Positions 1 through 8,784 are shown, counted from the first letter of the stretch. The stretch is DNA of 64,000 nucleotides from Herbiconiux solani NBRC 106740 (GCF_001571005.1 NZ_BCST01000007.1:62001-126000), one strand, 5' to 3'. Numbers and translations are program-made. Notes: generated by a model not told the origin, from the sequence alone.

Positions 1-944
1 GCGCCGAACGCCGAGCCGACCACGCGGCCTGCATTCAGCGAGGTGCCGCAGCCGAGCACCGCGACGCGGCGGAAGTCGGGGATGCCGAGGCCGTCCCAGA
101 GCGCGCCGTTCGCGATCCCGGGAGCCAGCTGGTCGATGATCCGGGCCGCCGTCTCGGGCTGCTCGGCGATCTCCTTGCCCATGAAGTCGGGGTGGCCGTC
201 GAGGTCACGGACCACGGCGGTCCACGACGAGCGTACGAAGGGCGGGGGAGTGGCGGGCTGCCCGTCACGGGTCCAGATCAGCTCGTCGGCGAGCTCGACG
301 ACGTCGCCGTCGCGCATGGCCTGGAAGCCGTCGACCCGGGAACCGATCGCCTGCACGTCGCTCGCCGCGAAGACCCCGGAGGGCGAGCTGGCGACCAGGA
401 GCGGCGACCGGTGCGTGGCGGCGACCAGCCGGCCGGTGTCCGCATCCAGGGCGACGATCGCCCAGGAGCCGGTGAGCCGGGCGATCGTCGCCTCGACGGC
501 GGCCCGCAGGTCTCCGGATTCGCGGAGCTCCTCCTCCACGAGGTGGCTGATGACCTCGCTGTCGACCTGCGTGATCAGACGGTGGCCTCGGGCGGCGAGC
601 TCGCGGCGCAGGGCCTCCGCGTTCTCGATGATGCCGTTGTGCACGATGCTCACGCGGCCCGAGCAGTCCAGGTGCGGATGCGCGTTGGTCTCGGTCACCG
701 CACCGTGCGTCGCCCAGCGGGTGTGGCCGATCCCGGCTCCCGGCAGGGTTGCTCCCGACCAGCCGGCGAGCTTGTGCGAAAGCGACTCGACGCGCGCGAT
801 CGTGCGGGAGGTGGCGGTGATGCCGCCCGTGGTCCGTACGGTCACGCCGGCCGAGTCGTACCCGCGGTACTCCAGCAGGGCCAGCGCGCCGATCAGGAAC
901 GGGGCGACCGGGGCATCCGTCCGGCACGCCACGATGCCGCACAT
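1..944 (-). CDS. glmS: Glutamine--fructose-6-phosphate aminotransferase (isomerizing), 3' end cut by window edge
   Basis: Makes glucosamine-6-phosphate from fructose-6-phosphate and glutamine, the first step to UDP-GlcNAc, in the cytosol. The translation opens MCGIV, so Cys2 becomes the N-terminal nucleophile of the class II glutamine amidotransferase domain. Further GlmS signatures are EYRGYDSAG, GHTRWATHG, HNGIIEN and the linker motif KEIAEQP before the sugar-isomerase (SIS) domain, whose beginning (VAVLGCGTS) is the last part visible. About 314 of some 610 residues are present. The start ATG shares one base with the stop of the upstream epimerase gene (TGATG), so the two are translationally coupled. 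Linkage to nucleotide-sugar genes suggests a copy serving polysaccharide synthesis; whether a second glmS exists elsewhere cannot be seen. Family certain, dedicated role inferred. Confidence 0.95.
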   Translation of the reverse strand, partial: MCGIVACRTDAPVAPFLIGALALLEYRGYDSAGVTVRTTGGITATSRTIARVESLSHKLAGWSGATLPGAGIGHTRWATHGAVTETNAHPHLDCSGRVSIVHNGIIENAEALRRELAARGHRLITQVDSEVISHLVEEELRESGDLRAAVEATIARLTGSWAIVALDADTGRLVAATHRSPLLVASSPSGVFAASDVQAIGSRVDGFQAMRDGDVVELADELIWTRDGQPATPPPFVRSSWTAVVRDLDGHPDFMGKEIAEQPETAARIIDQLAPGIANGALWDGLGIPDFRRVAVLGCGTSLNAGRVVGSAFG

Positions 945-1969
945 CAGGCGCTCCGGCCGTCGAGGATGACCTGGCGGCGGACGAACTGCGGCTCGCGCTC
1001 ACGGCGCTCCCGGCTGTGCATCTCGCCGGCCACCCGGAGGATGATGTCGTCCAGGCGGGTCGCCGGGTCGAAGCCGACGAGCTCGGCGGCCTTGGTGTAG
1101 TCCGGCACCCGACGGCGCATGTCCTCGAAGCCGGCCGCGTAGGCCTCGCCGTAGCTGAGGTGGGTGACGTGGCTCGTGCTGCCGGTGACGTCGATGATCC
1201 GCTGCGCGAGCGAGTTGATCGAGACCTCCTCGGCGCCGCCGAGGTTGAAGGCCTGACCGGTGGCGCGCGGCTCGGCGATCAATCGGACCATCGCGGGCAC
1301 CACGTCGCCGACGTACGAGAAGCAGCGGGTCTGCTCGCCGTCGCCGTACACGGTGAGCGGCTCGCCCCTGAGCGCCTGGCCCACGAGGTTGGGTACGACC
1401 ATCCCGTAGCGGCCGGTCTGCCGCGGGCCCACGGTGTTGAAGGGCCGCACGATGGTCACGTCGAGGCCGTACTCGGTCCAGTAGGCGTGGGCGAAGGCCT
1501 CGTCGATGCCCTTGGCGGCGGCGTAGGTCCAGCGCGACTTGAGCGGCGAGCCGAGGATGCGGTCGGATTCCTCGGTCAGCTTGTCCGAGGCGTTCTTGCC
1601 GTAGATCTCGCTGGTCGAGACCAGCAGCAGCGAGGCCCCCGTGGCGACGCAGGCGTCGAGCACGTTCTCGGTGCCGTGGATGTTCGTGCGGAGGCTCGAC
1701 AGCGGCTGCTCCACGATGAGCTTGACGCCGACGGCGGCGGCGAGGTGGAAGACGCGGTCGGCGCCGCGCACGGTGGCGAGCACCTTCTCGCGGTCGAGCA
1801 CCGAGCCGTGTTCGATCGTCAGCCGGGGATCGTCGAGCGAGCCCATCAGGTTGCGGGGAGCACCGGTCGACATGTCGTCGAGGACGACGACCTCGTCTCC
1901 CTGCTCGAGAAGGTGTTCTACGAGGTGGCTGCCGATGAAGCCGGCTCCACCGGTGATTACGGTACGCAT
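944..1969 (-). CDS. NAD-dependent nucleotide-sugar epimerase/dehydratase (extended SDR)
   Basis: A 341-residue extended short-chain dehydrogenase acting on an NDP-sugar. The N-terminal Rossmann motif GGAGFIG lies at residues 7-13, the catalytic segment STSEIYG at about 118-124, and the YxxxK pair is Tyr149/Lys153. RPFNTVGPRQ and the YGDGEQTRCFSYVGD segment are typical of UDP-glucose 4-epimerase and UDP-glucuronate decarboxylase relatives. Exact substrate is not readable from sequence. An AGGA ribosome site precedes the ATG. The gene follows the UDP-sugar dehydrogenase by 54 bases and overlaps glmS by one base, so the three probably form one transcript. With a dehydrogenase that makes uronic acids next door, epimerisation or decarboxylation of a UDP-uronate is the natural guess. 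Confidence 0.88.
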   Translation of the reverse strand: MRTVITGGAGFIGSHLVEHLLEQGDEVVVLDDMSTGAPRNLMGSLDDPRLTIEHGSVLDREKVLATVRGADRVFHLAAAVGVKLIVEQPLSSLRTNIHGTENVLDACVATGASLLLVSTSEIYGKNASDKLTEESDRILGSPLKSRWTYAAAKGIDEAFAHAYWTEYGLDVTIVRPFNTVGPRQTGRYGMVVPNLVGQALRGEPLTVYGDGEQTRCFSYVGDVVPAMVRLIAEPRATGQAFNLGGAEEVSINSLAQRIIDVTGSTSHVTHLSYGEAYAAGFEDMRRRVPDYTKAAELVGFDPATRLDDIILRVAGEMHSRERREREPQFVRRQVILDGRSA

Positions 1970-2023
1970 GTCATTCAGTCCTGTTCACTCATCGAGGTCT
2001 GGGTAAGGGGTGGTGGTCGGGGG

Positions 2024-3409
2024 TCAGAGGATCGAGCGCTGCGGGATGTCGGTCCCGCGGTAGGTGGTGTCGAGCACCAGCTGGTGCGACTGGATCCAGT
2101 CGACGTCGCTGTCGGTGTGCCGGGTGTGCAGCACGACGAGGGCGGCGCCGAAGGCGGCCGGATCCTCGAGGTTGCGGAGCACCGCGCCGCTCGGCAGCGT
2201 GATCGTGTCGAAATGCGCGTCGGTGAAGGCGACGGTCGCCCCCCGCGCCACCAGGCGGTCGAGGATCTCGAGCGCCGGCGACTCGCGGAGGTCGGCGACG
2301 TCGGGCTTGTAGGAGACGCCGACGACCAGCACGCGGGTGCCGTGCATCCCGAGGCCGGAGCCGGAGAGCACCTCCTGCACGCGGTCGACGACCCGGGTGG
2401 GCCGCGCCGCGATCTCGGTCATGGCCTGGGTGATCATCGGGGCCGAGACCCGGTTCTCGCGCAGCTGCCAGAGCAGGTAGTGCGGGTCGCACGGGATGCA
2501 GTGACCGCCGACGCCGGGGCCGGGCAGGAACGCCATGAAGCCGTAGGGCTTCGTCGAGGCGGCGTCGACGACGTCGGCGATGTTCAGATCGAGCGTCTTG
2601 CAGATGTCGGCGAACTCGTTGGCCAGGGCGATGTTGACAGCGCGAAACGTATTCTCCAAGAGTTTGGTCATCTCGGCCGCGGCCAGCGAGCGCACGCGGT
2701 GCACGCGTCCGACGTAGCGCAGCAGCAGGCGCGAGGCCTCCTCCTCGCACTCGGGGGTGGCGCCGCCGACGACGCGCGGCACTTCCTCGTGGTCGAACGA
2801 GGCGTTGCCCGGGTCGATCCGCTCGGCGCTGAAGGCGACGAAGACGTCCTGGCCGACGGTCATCCCGCGGGCCATCAGGGGCGTGACCAGCAGGTCGTCG
2901 GTGCATCCGACGTAGGTGGTCGAGGTGAGCATCAGGATCTGGCCGGGCATCACGTGATCGAGCACCATGGCGCAGGCGGCGCGGAGGATCGACAGATCGG
3001 GCACCAGGTGGTCGTCGACCGGCGTGGGCACGCAGACGATCACGGCGGCGGCGCGGCGGAGGTCGTCGGGGTCGCTCGTCAGCACGAAACCGGGGTCGTC
3101 CAGAGCGGTCGACAGACGGGCACGGTCGCTGTCGAGCAGGTCGGCCTGGCCCGCCTCGATGATGTCGATGCGGCGCTGCGAGACGTCGAGCCCGAGCACA
3201 CGGGTGTGGGCTCCGTGGTAGGCCAGCGCGGTGGGAAGGCCCACGTAGCCCAGGCCCACGATGGCGACGTCGAACTCGAAGCCGGCCGCCTGGGCCGCCT
3301 CGGCGGCGGTGGGCGTCCGCTCGATCGACGCGGGATCGGCGTCGGCGTCGCGGCCGCGCCTCCAGTCCTCGTCGATGTGCGTACGGGTGATGCTCTCGAA
3401 TGTGGTCAC
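2024..3409 (-). CDS. Nucleotide-sugar dehydrogenase, UDP-glucose/UDP-ManNAc type
   Basis: Oxidises the C6 hydroxyl of a UDP-hexose twice to a uronic acid, using NAD. The 461 residues carry an N-terminal tail of about 45 residues, the NAD motif GLGYVG at 52-57, central-domain Lys249 and Asn253 (EMTKLLENTFR), and the catalytic cysteine in GVGGHCIPCDP near 304. HCIPCDP is the form usual in the WecC/WbpA/TuaD branch (UDP-N-acetylmannosamine or UDP-GlcNAc dehydrogenases) more than in Ugd, so a UDP-HexNAc substrate is favoured. The GTG start follows GAGGGAGAA. It heads the leftward operon with the epimerase and glmS; together they could turn fructose-6-phosphate-derived amino sugar into an acidic precursor for a capsule or exopolysaccharide. 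Confidence 0.9.
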   Translation of the reverse strand: MTTFESITRTHIDEDWRRGRDADADPASIERTPTAAEAAQAAGFEFDVAIVGLGYVGLPTALAYHGAHTRVLGLDVSQRRIDIIEAGQADLLDSDRARLSTALDDPGFVLTSDPDDLRRAAAVIVCVPTPVDDHLVPDLSILRAACAMVLDHVMPGQILMLTSTTYVGCTDDLLVTPLMARGMTVGQDVFVAFSAERIDPGNASFDHEEVPRVVGGATPECEEEASRLLLRYVGRVHRVRSLAAAEMTKLLENTFRAVNIALANEFADICKTLDLNIADVVDAASTKPYGFMAFLPGPGVGGHCIPCDPHYLLWQLRENRVSAPMITQAMTEIAARPTRVVDRVQEVLSGSGLGMHGTRVLVVGVSYKPDVADLRESPALEILDRLVARGATVAFTDAHFDTITLPSGAVLRNLEDPAAFGAALVVLHTRHTDSDVDWIQSHQLVLDTTYRGTDIPQRSIL

Positions 3410-3469
3410 GGCGTTCTCCCTCGGATGTCCGGTGCCGATTGGCAGTCAGAAAGACGGTGTCGCCGGCTG

Positions 3470-3515
3470 CGGGATGAACGAGTGGGTGTCCCCGGGTGAG
3501 GCCTCGTTCATCCCG
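3470..3515. repeat. Perfect 13-bp inverted repeat, 20-base loop
   Basis: CGGGATGAACGAG at 3470-3482 is matched by its exact reverse complement at 3503-3515. It sits just upstream of the dehydrogenase gene. It may be an operator for a dimeric regulator or a leader stem-loop of the leftward operon. Confidence 0.6.
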
Positions 3516-3627
3516 GCGCCGGATGACGCGGTCGGGTCGGGTTGAGAGATGAGCGGATGTTCGGACTCTTGCCCCCGGACACACTGTCGCCGTCGCCGGA
3601 GAGCGAAATCAATCGGATCCGGGAGTC

Positions 3628-3690
3628 GTGCGGTTTCCCACGCCGGGTTCGCGTGGGGCTGCGGGAGCGCGCTCCGGGGTGCGGTTTCCC
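3628..3690. repeat. 12-bp direct repeat pair, 51-base period
   Basis: GTGCGGTTTCCC occurs at 3628-3639 and again at 3679-3690, 80-140 bases upstream of the GT2 start. The spacing of about five helical turns would put two bound proteins on the same DNA face. Function is inferred. Confidence 0.5.
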
Positions 3691-3768
3691 GCAGCCATCG
3701 TGCGGGTGGTCCAGGGGCCGTCGTCGCCTAGCGTGGGCGAGGAACACCGAGTGAGTGGGGAGGGGACC

Positions 3769-5115
3769 ATGCTGTCCTTCGTGATCGTGGTGATCCTCGT
3801 CTTCGGGGTCAACACACTGCTGTGGACGACCGCGGGCGGCCTGCGCGTCATCGCCGCCTGGGTGGCGAGACTGCGGTCGACGCCCGAGCGGGATGAGGCG
3901 CGCCGCGAGGCCACGCCCGGCCGCGACCGCGTCGCCATCCTGATCGCCGCGCACAACGAGGAGTTCGTGATCGGCCACACCCTGGAGGCGCTCGAAGGGG
4001 TCGGCGACGACATCGCCGTCTTCCTCGTCTCGGACGGGTCGAGCGACGCCACGGCCGACATCGCCCGCAGCCACGGCGCCACCGTGCTCGAGCTCAACCC
4101 GAACCGGGGCAAGGCCGGCGCGATCGTCGAGGCGGTCAAGCACTTCGAGATCGCCGACCGCTTCGAGGTGCTGCTGCTGCTGGATGCGGACACGCGGCTG
4201 AGCAAGGACTACTTCGACACCGGCCTCGGCGAGTTCGCCGACCCGGGCATCGTGGCCGTCGCCGGCCGCGCATCCACGCTCTTCAACCCGCGCTCGCCGA
4301 CGCGGATCGGCCGCATCCTGGTGGCCTACCGCGAACGCGTCTACATCGCGATGCAGTACCTGTTCAAGTTCGGGCAGGCCTCGAAGCACGCCAACGTCGT
4401 GCCGATCGTGCCGGGGTTCGCGAGCATGTACCGCACCCGCATCCTGGCCGACATCGACATCGCAGCCCCCGGTCTCAAGATCGAGGACTACAACATGACC
4501 TTCGAGCTGCACGCCAAGAAGCTCGGGCGCATCTCGTTCCATCCGCACGTGGCCATCGCGCTGACGCAGGATCCGGACACCTTCGCGGACTACGCCAAGC
4601 AGGTCGAGCGCTGGAACACCGGGTTCTGGCAGACCGTCGTGCGGCACCGCTTCCGGTTCCGCCTGTTCTGGTTCGTGCTCACGCTCTTCATCGTCGAGCT
4701 CGTGATGGCGAGCGTCGTGCTGATCTCCCTCGTGCCCTCGATCGTGCTCTCGCTCTACGCCTCCGCGGTCGTCGCGCTCGGCTGGGATCCGACCGGCACC
4801 GCCGCGGAGATCACGACGCTGCTGCCGCCGCTCGCGCTGGTGCTCGGCGTGGTGCTGCCGGACTACCTGCTGACGCTGATGGCGGCCGTTGTCGCGCGCC
4901 GGCCGGTGTACCTGCTCTACGGCCTCTGCTTCCCGATCCTGCGAGTGATCGACGCGGTGCTCTGCGCGATGGCGCTCGCCGTGGCGCTCACGGGCCGCAC
5001 GAGCGGCACCTGGACGAGCCCCTCCCGCCGCGCCATCCGCTCGGAGCCCGGCGGGGCCGAGGTGACCGTCACGGAGGGCAGCGTGCCCAAGGAGGCCGTC
5101 CCGGCGGTCAGCTGA
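3769..5115 (+). CDS. Membrane glycosyltransferase family 2 (polysaccharide synthase-like)
   Basis: A 448-residue inner-membrane GT2 enzyme that probably polymerises or transfers an activated sugar and moves the chain across the membrane. One N-terminal membrane segment (residues 1-25) is followed by the GT-A domain: AAHNEE, the nucleotide-binding VSDGSSD, the metal-binding DAD (LLLDADTRL), VPGFASMYRT and the acceptor-helix motif QVERW. At least three hydrophobic segments close the protein. This layout matches poly-GlcNAc synthases (PgaC/IcaA type) and related enzymes, though the polymer is not determinable. I chose the ATG at 3769 because AGTGGGGAGGGG lies just before it; longer in-frame starts lack a ribosome site. 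It diverges from the UDP-sugar operon, which suggests a shared pathway. Confidence 0.85.
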   Translation: MLSFVIVVILVFGVNTLLWTTAGGLRVIAAWVARLRSTPERDEARREATPGRDRVAILIAAHNEEFVIGHTLEALEGVGDDIAVFLVSDGSSDATADIARSHGATVLELNPNRGKAGAIVEAVKHFEIADRFEVLLLLDADTRLSKDYFDTGLGEFADPGIVAVAGRASTLFNPRSPTRIGRILVAYRERVYIAMQYLFKFGQASKHANVVPIVPGFASMYRTRILADIDIAAPGLKIEDYNMTFELHAKKLGRISFHPHVAIALTQDPDTFADYAKQVERWNTGFWQTVVRHRFRFRLFWFVLTLFIVELVMASVVLISLVPSIVLSLYASAVVALGWDPTGTAAEITTLLPPLALVLGVVLPDYLLTLMAAVVARRPVYLLYGLCFPILRVIDAVLCAMALAVALTGRTSGTWTSPSRRAIRSEPGGAEVTVTEGSVPKEAVPAVS

Positions 5116-5121
5116 CGGAGG

Positions 5122-7770
5122 TCAGTTCAGCAGGGACGCCAGGTGGGAGCGGGAGCGTGCCCCGACCTTGCGGTAGATGTGGGTCAGGCGGAGCTCGACC
5201 GTGCGGAGCGACAGGTACAGCTCGCTCGCGATCTCGCGGTTGCGGAACCCGCGGCTGACCATCTGGGCGACCTCGCGCTCCTCGGCCGTGAGCATCGCGA
5301 GCACGGCGCTCGCCTCCGCCGGCGCCCGCGGCACGTCGGGCGCATCCGTCCGCCGGGCCCAGCGCACGGCGCCGCTGCGCTCGAAGGCGGTCACGGCATC
5401 CGCGATCGCGCGGTCGGCGGCCTTGGCGTCGCCCTGCCGGGCCAGCCACTCGCCCTGGGCGAGGAGGGTGCGACCCCGGTCGTAGCCGAGCGAGTCGGTC
5501 GGTGCGCGGCGCACGGCCTCCTCGAACAGGGCTCCGGCGAGGTCGTCCGGTGCCACCAGGGCGCGGGATCGGGCGACCGCCAGGTCGAGCCACTGCGTGG
5601 GCCGGCGCACCAGCTGATCCTCGAGGCGGCGCAGCACGCCTTCGGCGTCCCGCGGCCGGCCCGCGGTCATCAGGGCTTCGACGAGATCGGCGGAGTGCCG
5701 GATCATCGCGGGGTTGCGCGGGCCCGCCCCACCCGTCGCCACGTCGGCCTGCTGCAGCAACCGGACGGCCTCCTCGGGCTCGCGCGCGAGGAGCGCGTCG
5801 GCTCCCTGGAGGGTGAACAGCATCGCCAGCACCGCGCTGTGGTGCTCGGCCGAGGCGCGTGCGAGGCAGTCCTTCGCGTAGCCCACCGCATCCTCGGAGC
5901 GGTCGCCCGACGAGGAGTACCAGTAGAGCGCGAGCGCGCGGGTCGAGCGGTTGATGACCGACTCGACGGGCTCGGCCATCCACTCCTCGACCGCGATCCG
6001 GGCGCGGTGGAAGTCCTGCGCGCGCATCTCGTTGATGTACGCCATCTGGCGGGCCCACTCGTTGGCGAGCCGGTGATGGGAGTGCCGGCGGAAGATGATC
6101 GTGTACACGCGCCTCGCCTGGCCGTACCGCTCGCGGTAGCTGAGCGTCTCGCCGAAGGTGACGAGCGAGTACACCGAGAGCCGTTGCAGGTCGTCGGCGC
6201 TCAGCCGATCGGTGCTGAGCCCCGGATCCGGCACGCCCTCGATCGCATCGAGCAGGGCGCCGGCCTCGTCGTGGGCGAAGATCGTGGAGGCTCCGGTGCG
6301 GGGGGCGAACCGCGCGCCGAGGGCATGGCCGCGCCGCGCCTCGTCGAGCTCCCAGCGGGAGCTGCGGAAGAAGGCGGCCCGGGAGAGCAGGGTCACGGCG
6401 CCGGCCGGGTCGTCGTCGCCGTACAGGCTCACCGCCGCGTCGACCTCGCCGGGAGTGATGGACTGGGAGCGCTCGAAGTCGATCGTGATCCGCTCGGCCG
6501 CGAGGGCCATGTTGAGCGAGGCGGAGGCCGGCGGGAAGCGTACGAACTTGAGGTAGCGGGCCGCGAGATCCAGCTCGGCCTGCGCGGTCAGCGCCCGAAC
6601 GAGCCGGAGCACCCCGTCGTGGTGCCCGGTGAGGTCGGCCGCGAGCAGCAGCGCGCGGTCGGCCAGCTCGACGGCCGTGGCCGGGTCGCCGTCGGCGACG
6701 AAGCCGGCAGCCGCCTCGAGCAGCGGATCGGTGGAGGGCTCCCCGGCCACGTCGAAGCTCTCGTGCCAGATGCAGAGCCGGGGGTCGGCCTCGCCGACGG
6801 CGCGCGCGAGTTCGAGGTGCCGTTCGCGGCGGAGTCGCGGCCTCATCTCCCAGTACAGCGAGGAGCGGAGGAGCGGTTCGTCCAGTCGCACCGACTGACC
6901 ACGGGCGACGGCGAGCCCGGCGTAGAGGATCTCCTCGAGGGCGTCCGCGTCGTCCGGTCCGCCGAGCAGCGCCGTGAGCGGCATGATCGGTGCCAGGGCG
7001 ATGCTCTGCAGCAGCCGCCGCTGGTTCTCCGGCACGGTGGTCAGGCGCTCGGCGGCGGCGGCCTTGAGTGCGTCGTGGGGTCGGGCCGGCAGCACGAGCG
7101 GCTCGAGTCCGGCTGCCTGCTCGTGGCTCAGCGAGCGGGCCGCGTCGATCATCACGAGCGGATTGCCGTCGCCCTGGGAGGCCAGGATGCGGAGAGTTCC
7201 GGCATCCGCCCCGGCGCCGAGCTCGGAGGAGAGCAGCTCGGCCGACTCCTCGATGCCGAAGCGCGGGATCTCCCGCTGCGCGAAACCGGCGAGCGGGCTG
7301 TCGGGGGTGAGCGGCGCTGCGGATGCGACGAAGCGGAGGCCGGTGCCGGCGAGACGCCCGGCCATGAAGCCGATGAGGGTCTGGCTCTCGGCATCCATGC
7401 GGTCGAGGTCGTCGATGAACACCATCAGCGGGTCGAGGTTGAGCCCGCGCAGCAGGGAGAGGAGGTCGCGCGCGGCGGCGAACATGAACTGCGGCTCGGT
7501 GGATCGGAGGGTGAATCGCCCGCTGAACTCCACCGCCCGCGAATCGTCGATCGAGGCGAAGATGGTCGAGAACCCGGAGAGCGGCCAGGCCGCCTCGGCG
7601 GGGTTCGCGCGGAGCAGCACCGACTGCGCGCGCAGCCGGTTGTGGGCCACCTCCAGCAGGCGGGACTTCCCCATCCCGAGCTCACCGGTGAACACTGTCG
7701 CCGTCTCGGCCGGGGACGCGGCGGCATGCTCGATGTACTCGAGCTCGTCGGTACGAGCCACAAACGTCAT
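5122..7770 (-). CDS. LuxR-family transcriptional regulator with AAA/STAND ATPase domain
   Basis: An 882-residue large ATP-binding LuxR (LAL/STAND) regulator. The N-terminal ATPase has a Walker A GELGMGKSR near residue 30 and a Walker B MVFIDDLDRMD near 115. A long alpha-helical middle, probably TPR-like, leads to a C-terminal GerE/LuxR helix-turn-helix (LTAEEREVAQMVSRG to LRTVELRLTHIYRKVG) in the last 60 residues. Such proteins are signal-gated activators, often of secondary or sugar metabolism; the ligand is unknown. I chose the ATG at 7770 because GGGAAGGAG lies ahead of it. It converges on the GT2 gene with only 6 bases between stops. A plausible promoter lies at 7901-7929. Confidence 0.88.
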   Translation of the reverse strand: MTFVARTDELEYIEHAAASPAETATVFTGELGMGKSRLLEVAHNRLRAQSVLLRANPAEAAWPLSGFSTIFASIDDSRAVEFSGRFTLRSTEPQFMFAAARDLLSLLRGLNLDPLMVFIDDLDRMDAESQTLIGFMAGRLAGTGLRFVASAAPLTPDSPLAGFAQREIPRFGIEESAELLSSELGAGADAGTLRILASQGDGNPLVMIDAARSLSHEQAAGLEPLVLPARPHDALKAAAAERLTTVPENQRRLLQSIALAPIMPLTALLGGPDDADALEEILYAGLAVARGQSVRLDEPLLRSSLYWEMRPRLRRERHLELARAVGEADPRLCIWHESFDVAGEPSTDPLLEAAAGFVADGDPATAVELADRALLLAADLTGHHDGVLRLVRALTAQAELDLAARYLKFVRFPPASASLNMALAAERITIDFERSQSITPGEVDAAVSLYGDDDPAGAVTLLSRAAFFRSSRWELDEARRGHALGARFAPRTGASTIFAHDEAGALLDAIEGVPDPGLSTDRLSADDLQRLSVYSLVTFGETLSYRERYGQARRVYTIIFRRHSHHRLANEWARQMAYINEMRAQDFHRARIAVEEWMAEPVESVINRSTRALALYWYSSSGDRSEDAVGYAKDCLARASAEHHSAVLAMLFTLQGADALLAREPEEAVRLLQQADVATGGAGPRNPAMIRHSADLVEALMTAGRPRDAEGVLRRLEDQLVRRPTQWLDLAVARSRALVAPDDLAGALFEEAVRRAPTDSLGYDRGRTLLAQGEWLARQGDAKAADRAIADAVTAFERSGAVRWARRTDAPDVPRAPAEASAVLAMLTAEEREVAQMVSRGFRNREIASELYLSLRTVELRLTHIYRKVGARSRSHLASLLN

Positions 7771-7900
7771 CACGGCTCCTTCCCGTCGGGTCGGGGAACC
7801 AGCCGCCGCGGATCGCTCGGGTGAAGCGAGGCGGGTCTGGTCAGGACCGCGCCGTCTGCGCAGCGGCGGCACGCGAGGTGCGCCGATAACGGGTACCTGA

Positions 7901-7929
7901 TGTTTACCCCAGGCCCCCGGTGTTCACAA
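7901..7929 (-). promoter_or_regulatory. Candidate sigma-A promoter of the LuxR/AAA regulator
   Basis: Read on the minus strand: TTGTGA (7929-7924), 17-base spacer, TAAACA (7906-7901). This gives a leader of about 120 bases before the ATG at 7770. The match to consensus is good for this GC-rich DNA. Confidence 0.45.
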
Positions 7930-8022
7930 CCCCTGAACTGGGGGACTGTGGTGAATCCTCAGCATCGTCGGATGCCCGGAAGCGCTCTCTCACGAACGCC
8001 CGGTGCTCCCGAGCCCCCTCCG

Positions 8023-8784
8023 TCAGGAGCGTTCGGCGAGGAATCCCTCGACGAAGGCCGCCGTGTCCTGCCAGCCCTCGACCGCGCGGGTCGGCACGCC
8101 GAGCGCCTTGACGGGGTAGTCGTTGCCACCCTCGTCGAGGCGGTCACCGACGAAGAGCATGTCGGCGAGCGGGATGCCGGTGAGCTCGGCGAGCCGGTTC
8201 ATCCCGTACGCCTTGTCGATGCCCTTGCGGGTGATGTCGACCGAGGTCGACCCGCCCGAGCGCACCTCGAGGTCGGGCAGCAGGGCGGCGACGGCCGCAC
8301 GGAGCGACTCCTTCTTCTCGCCCGTCGGGTCCCAGGCCGACTTCGCGTCGACGGGGGCCGCCTGGCCGAGTGCGGAGAAGGTGATCTGCGATTCGCGGTC
8401 CTCGAGCACGGGGCCCCAGGTGTCGGTCTCCCAGAGGCCGAGCTTCTTGGCCTCGTCGGCGAGCGCCGTGAGCGCCCGCTCCTTCTCGTCGTCGGTGAGG
8501 GTCTCGGCGTAGACCTGCACCCAGGTGTCGGCCTCGTAGCGGTAGTACTGGGTGCCGCAGGTCGGCATCAGGTGCAGGCGCTCGAGCTGGGCCTCACCGG
8601 TGGTCGGCAGGTTGGCGATGAGCTGCGACTGGAACTGGCCGAACTGGCCGCCCGAGATGACGCAGACCGGTACGACGTCGAGCAGTCGCACGAGGAGTTC
8701 GGCCATGCGGGGATCCAGCGGCGCCTTCGAGGGCGCGAGCGTGTCGTCGAGATCGAAGGCGACCAGGCGGACGTTCGTCGTCAA
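8023..8784 (-). CDS. HAD-IIB hydrolase resembling eukaryotic-type phosphomannomutase
   Basis: A 253-residue haloacid dehalogenase-fold phosphatase or phosphomutase. Motif I is AFDLDDTLAPSK (nucleophile and acid Asp about residues 10 and 12), and motif IV is VGDRLDEGGND. The segments SGGQFGQFQSQL and SGGSTSVDITRKGIDKAYG correspond to conserved stretches of alpha-phosphomannomutase 1-type enzymes (SIGGQISFDVFPKGWDKTY-like), so a hexose-phosphate substrate is likely. The start is a TTG preceded by GAGGAG at good spacing; no ATG or GTG fits the conserved N-terminus. Whether it is a mutase or only a phosphatase cannot be told from sequence. Confidence 0.8.
   Translation of the reverse strand: MTTNVRLVAFDLDDTLAPSKAPLDPRMAELLVRLLDVVPVCVISGGQFGQFQSQLIANLPTTGEAQLERLHLMPTCGTQYYRYEADTWVQVYAETLTDDEKERALTALADEAKKLGLWETDTWGPVLEDRESQITFSALGQAAPVDAKSAWDPTGEKKESLRAAVAALLPDLEVRSGGSTSVDITRKGIDKAYGMNRLAELTGIPLADMLFVGDRLDEGGNDYPVKALGVPTRAVEGWQDTAAFVEGFLAERS

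Larger units (their letters stand above)
3410..3768. other. 359-base noncoding divergent spacer with nested repeats
   Basis: No convincing gene lies here on either strand. It separates the leftward sugar-nucleotide operon from a rightward GT2 synthase, so it must hold both promoters. It contains a perfect 13-bp inverted repeat (3470-3482 with 3503-3515), a 12-bp direct repeat GTGCGGTTTCCC at 3628-3639 and 3679-3690 (51 bases apart, near five helical turns), the palindrome GGAGCGCGCTCC at about 3664-3675, and a -10-like TAGCGT at 3729-3734. The density of dyads is higher than in any other spacer of the window, which suggests regulation of polysaccharide synthesis, but no known operator is recognised. 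Confidence 0.6.

Noticed and set aside
944-1000. glmS ribozyme ahead of glmS
   Set aside because: No leader exists; the start overlaps the upstream gene.
1016-3499. Long rightward open frame opposite the sugar-nucleotide genes
   Set aside because: His/Val/Gly/Arg-rich translation with no domain; an antisense shadow of two clear enzymes in GC-rich DNA.
5143-7824. 893-codon open frame opposite the LuxR/AAA gene
   Set aside because: Composition of a shadow frame; the other strand carries Walker and LuxR motifs.
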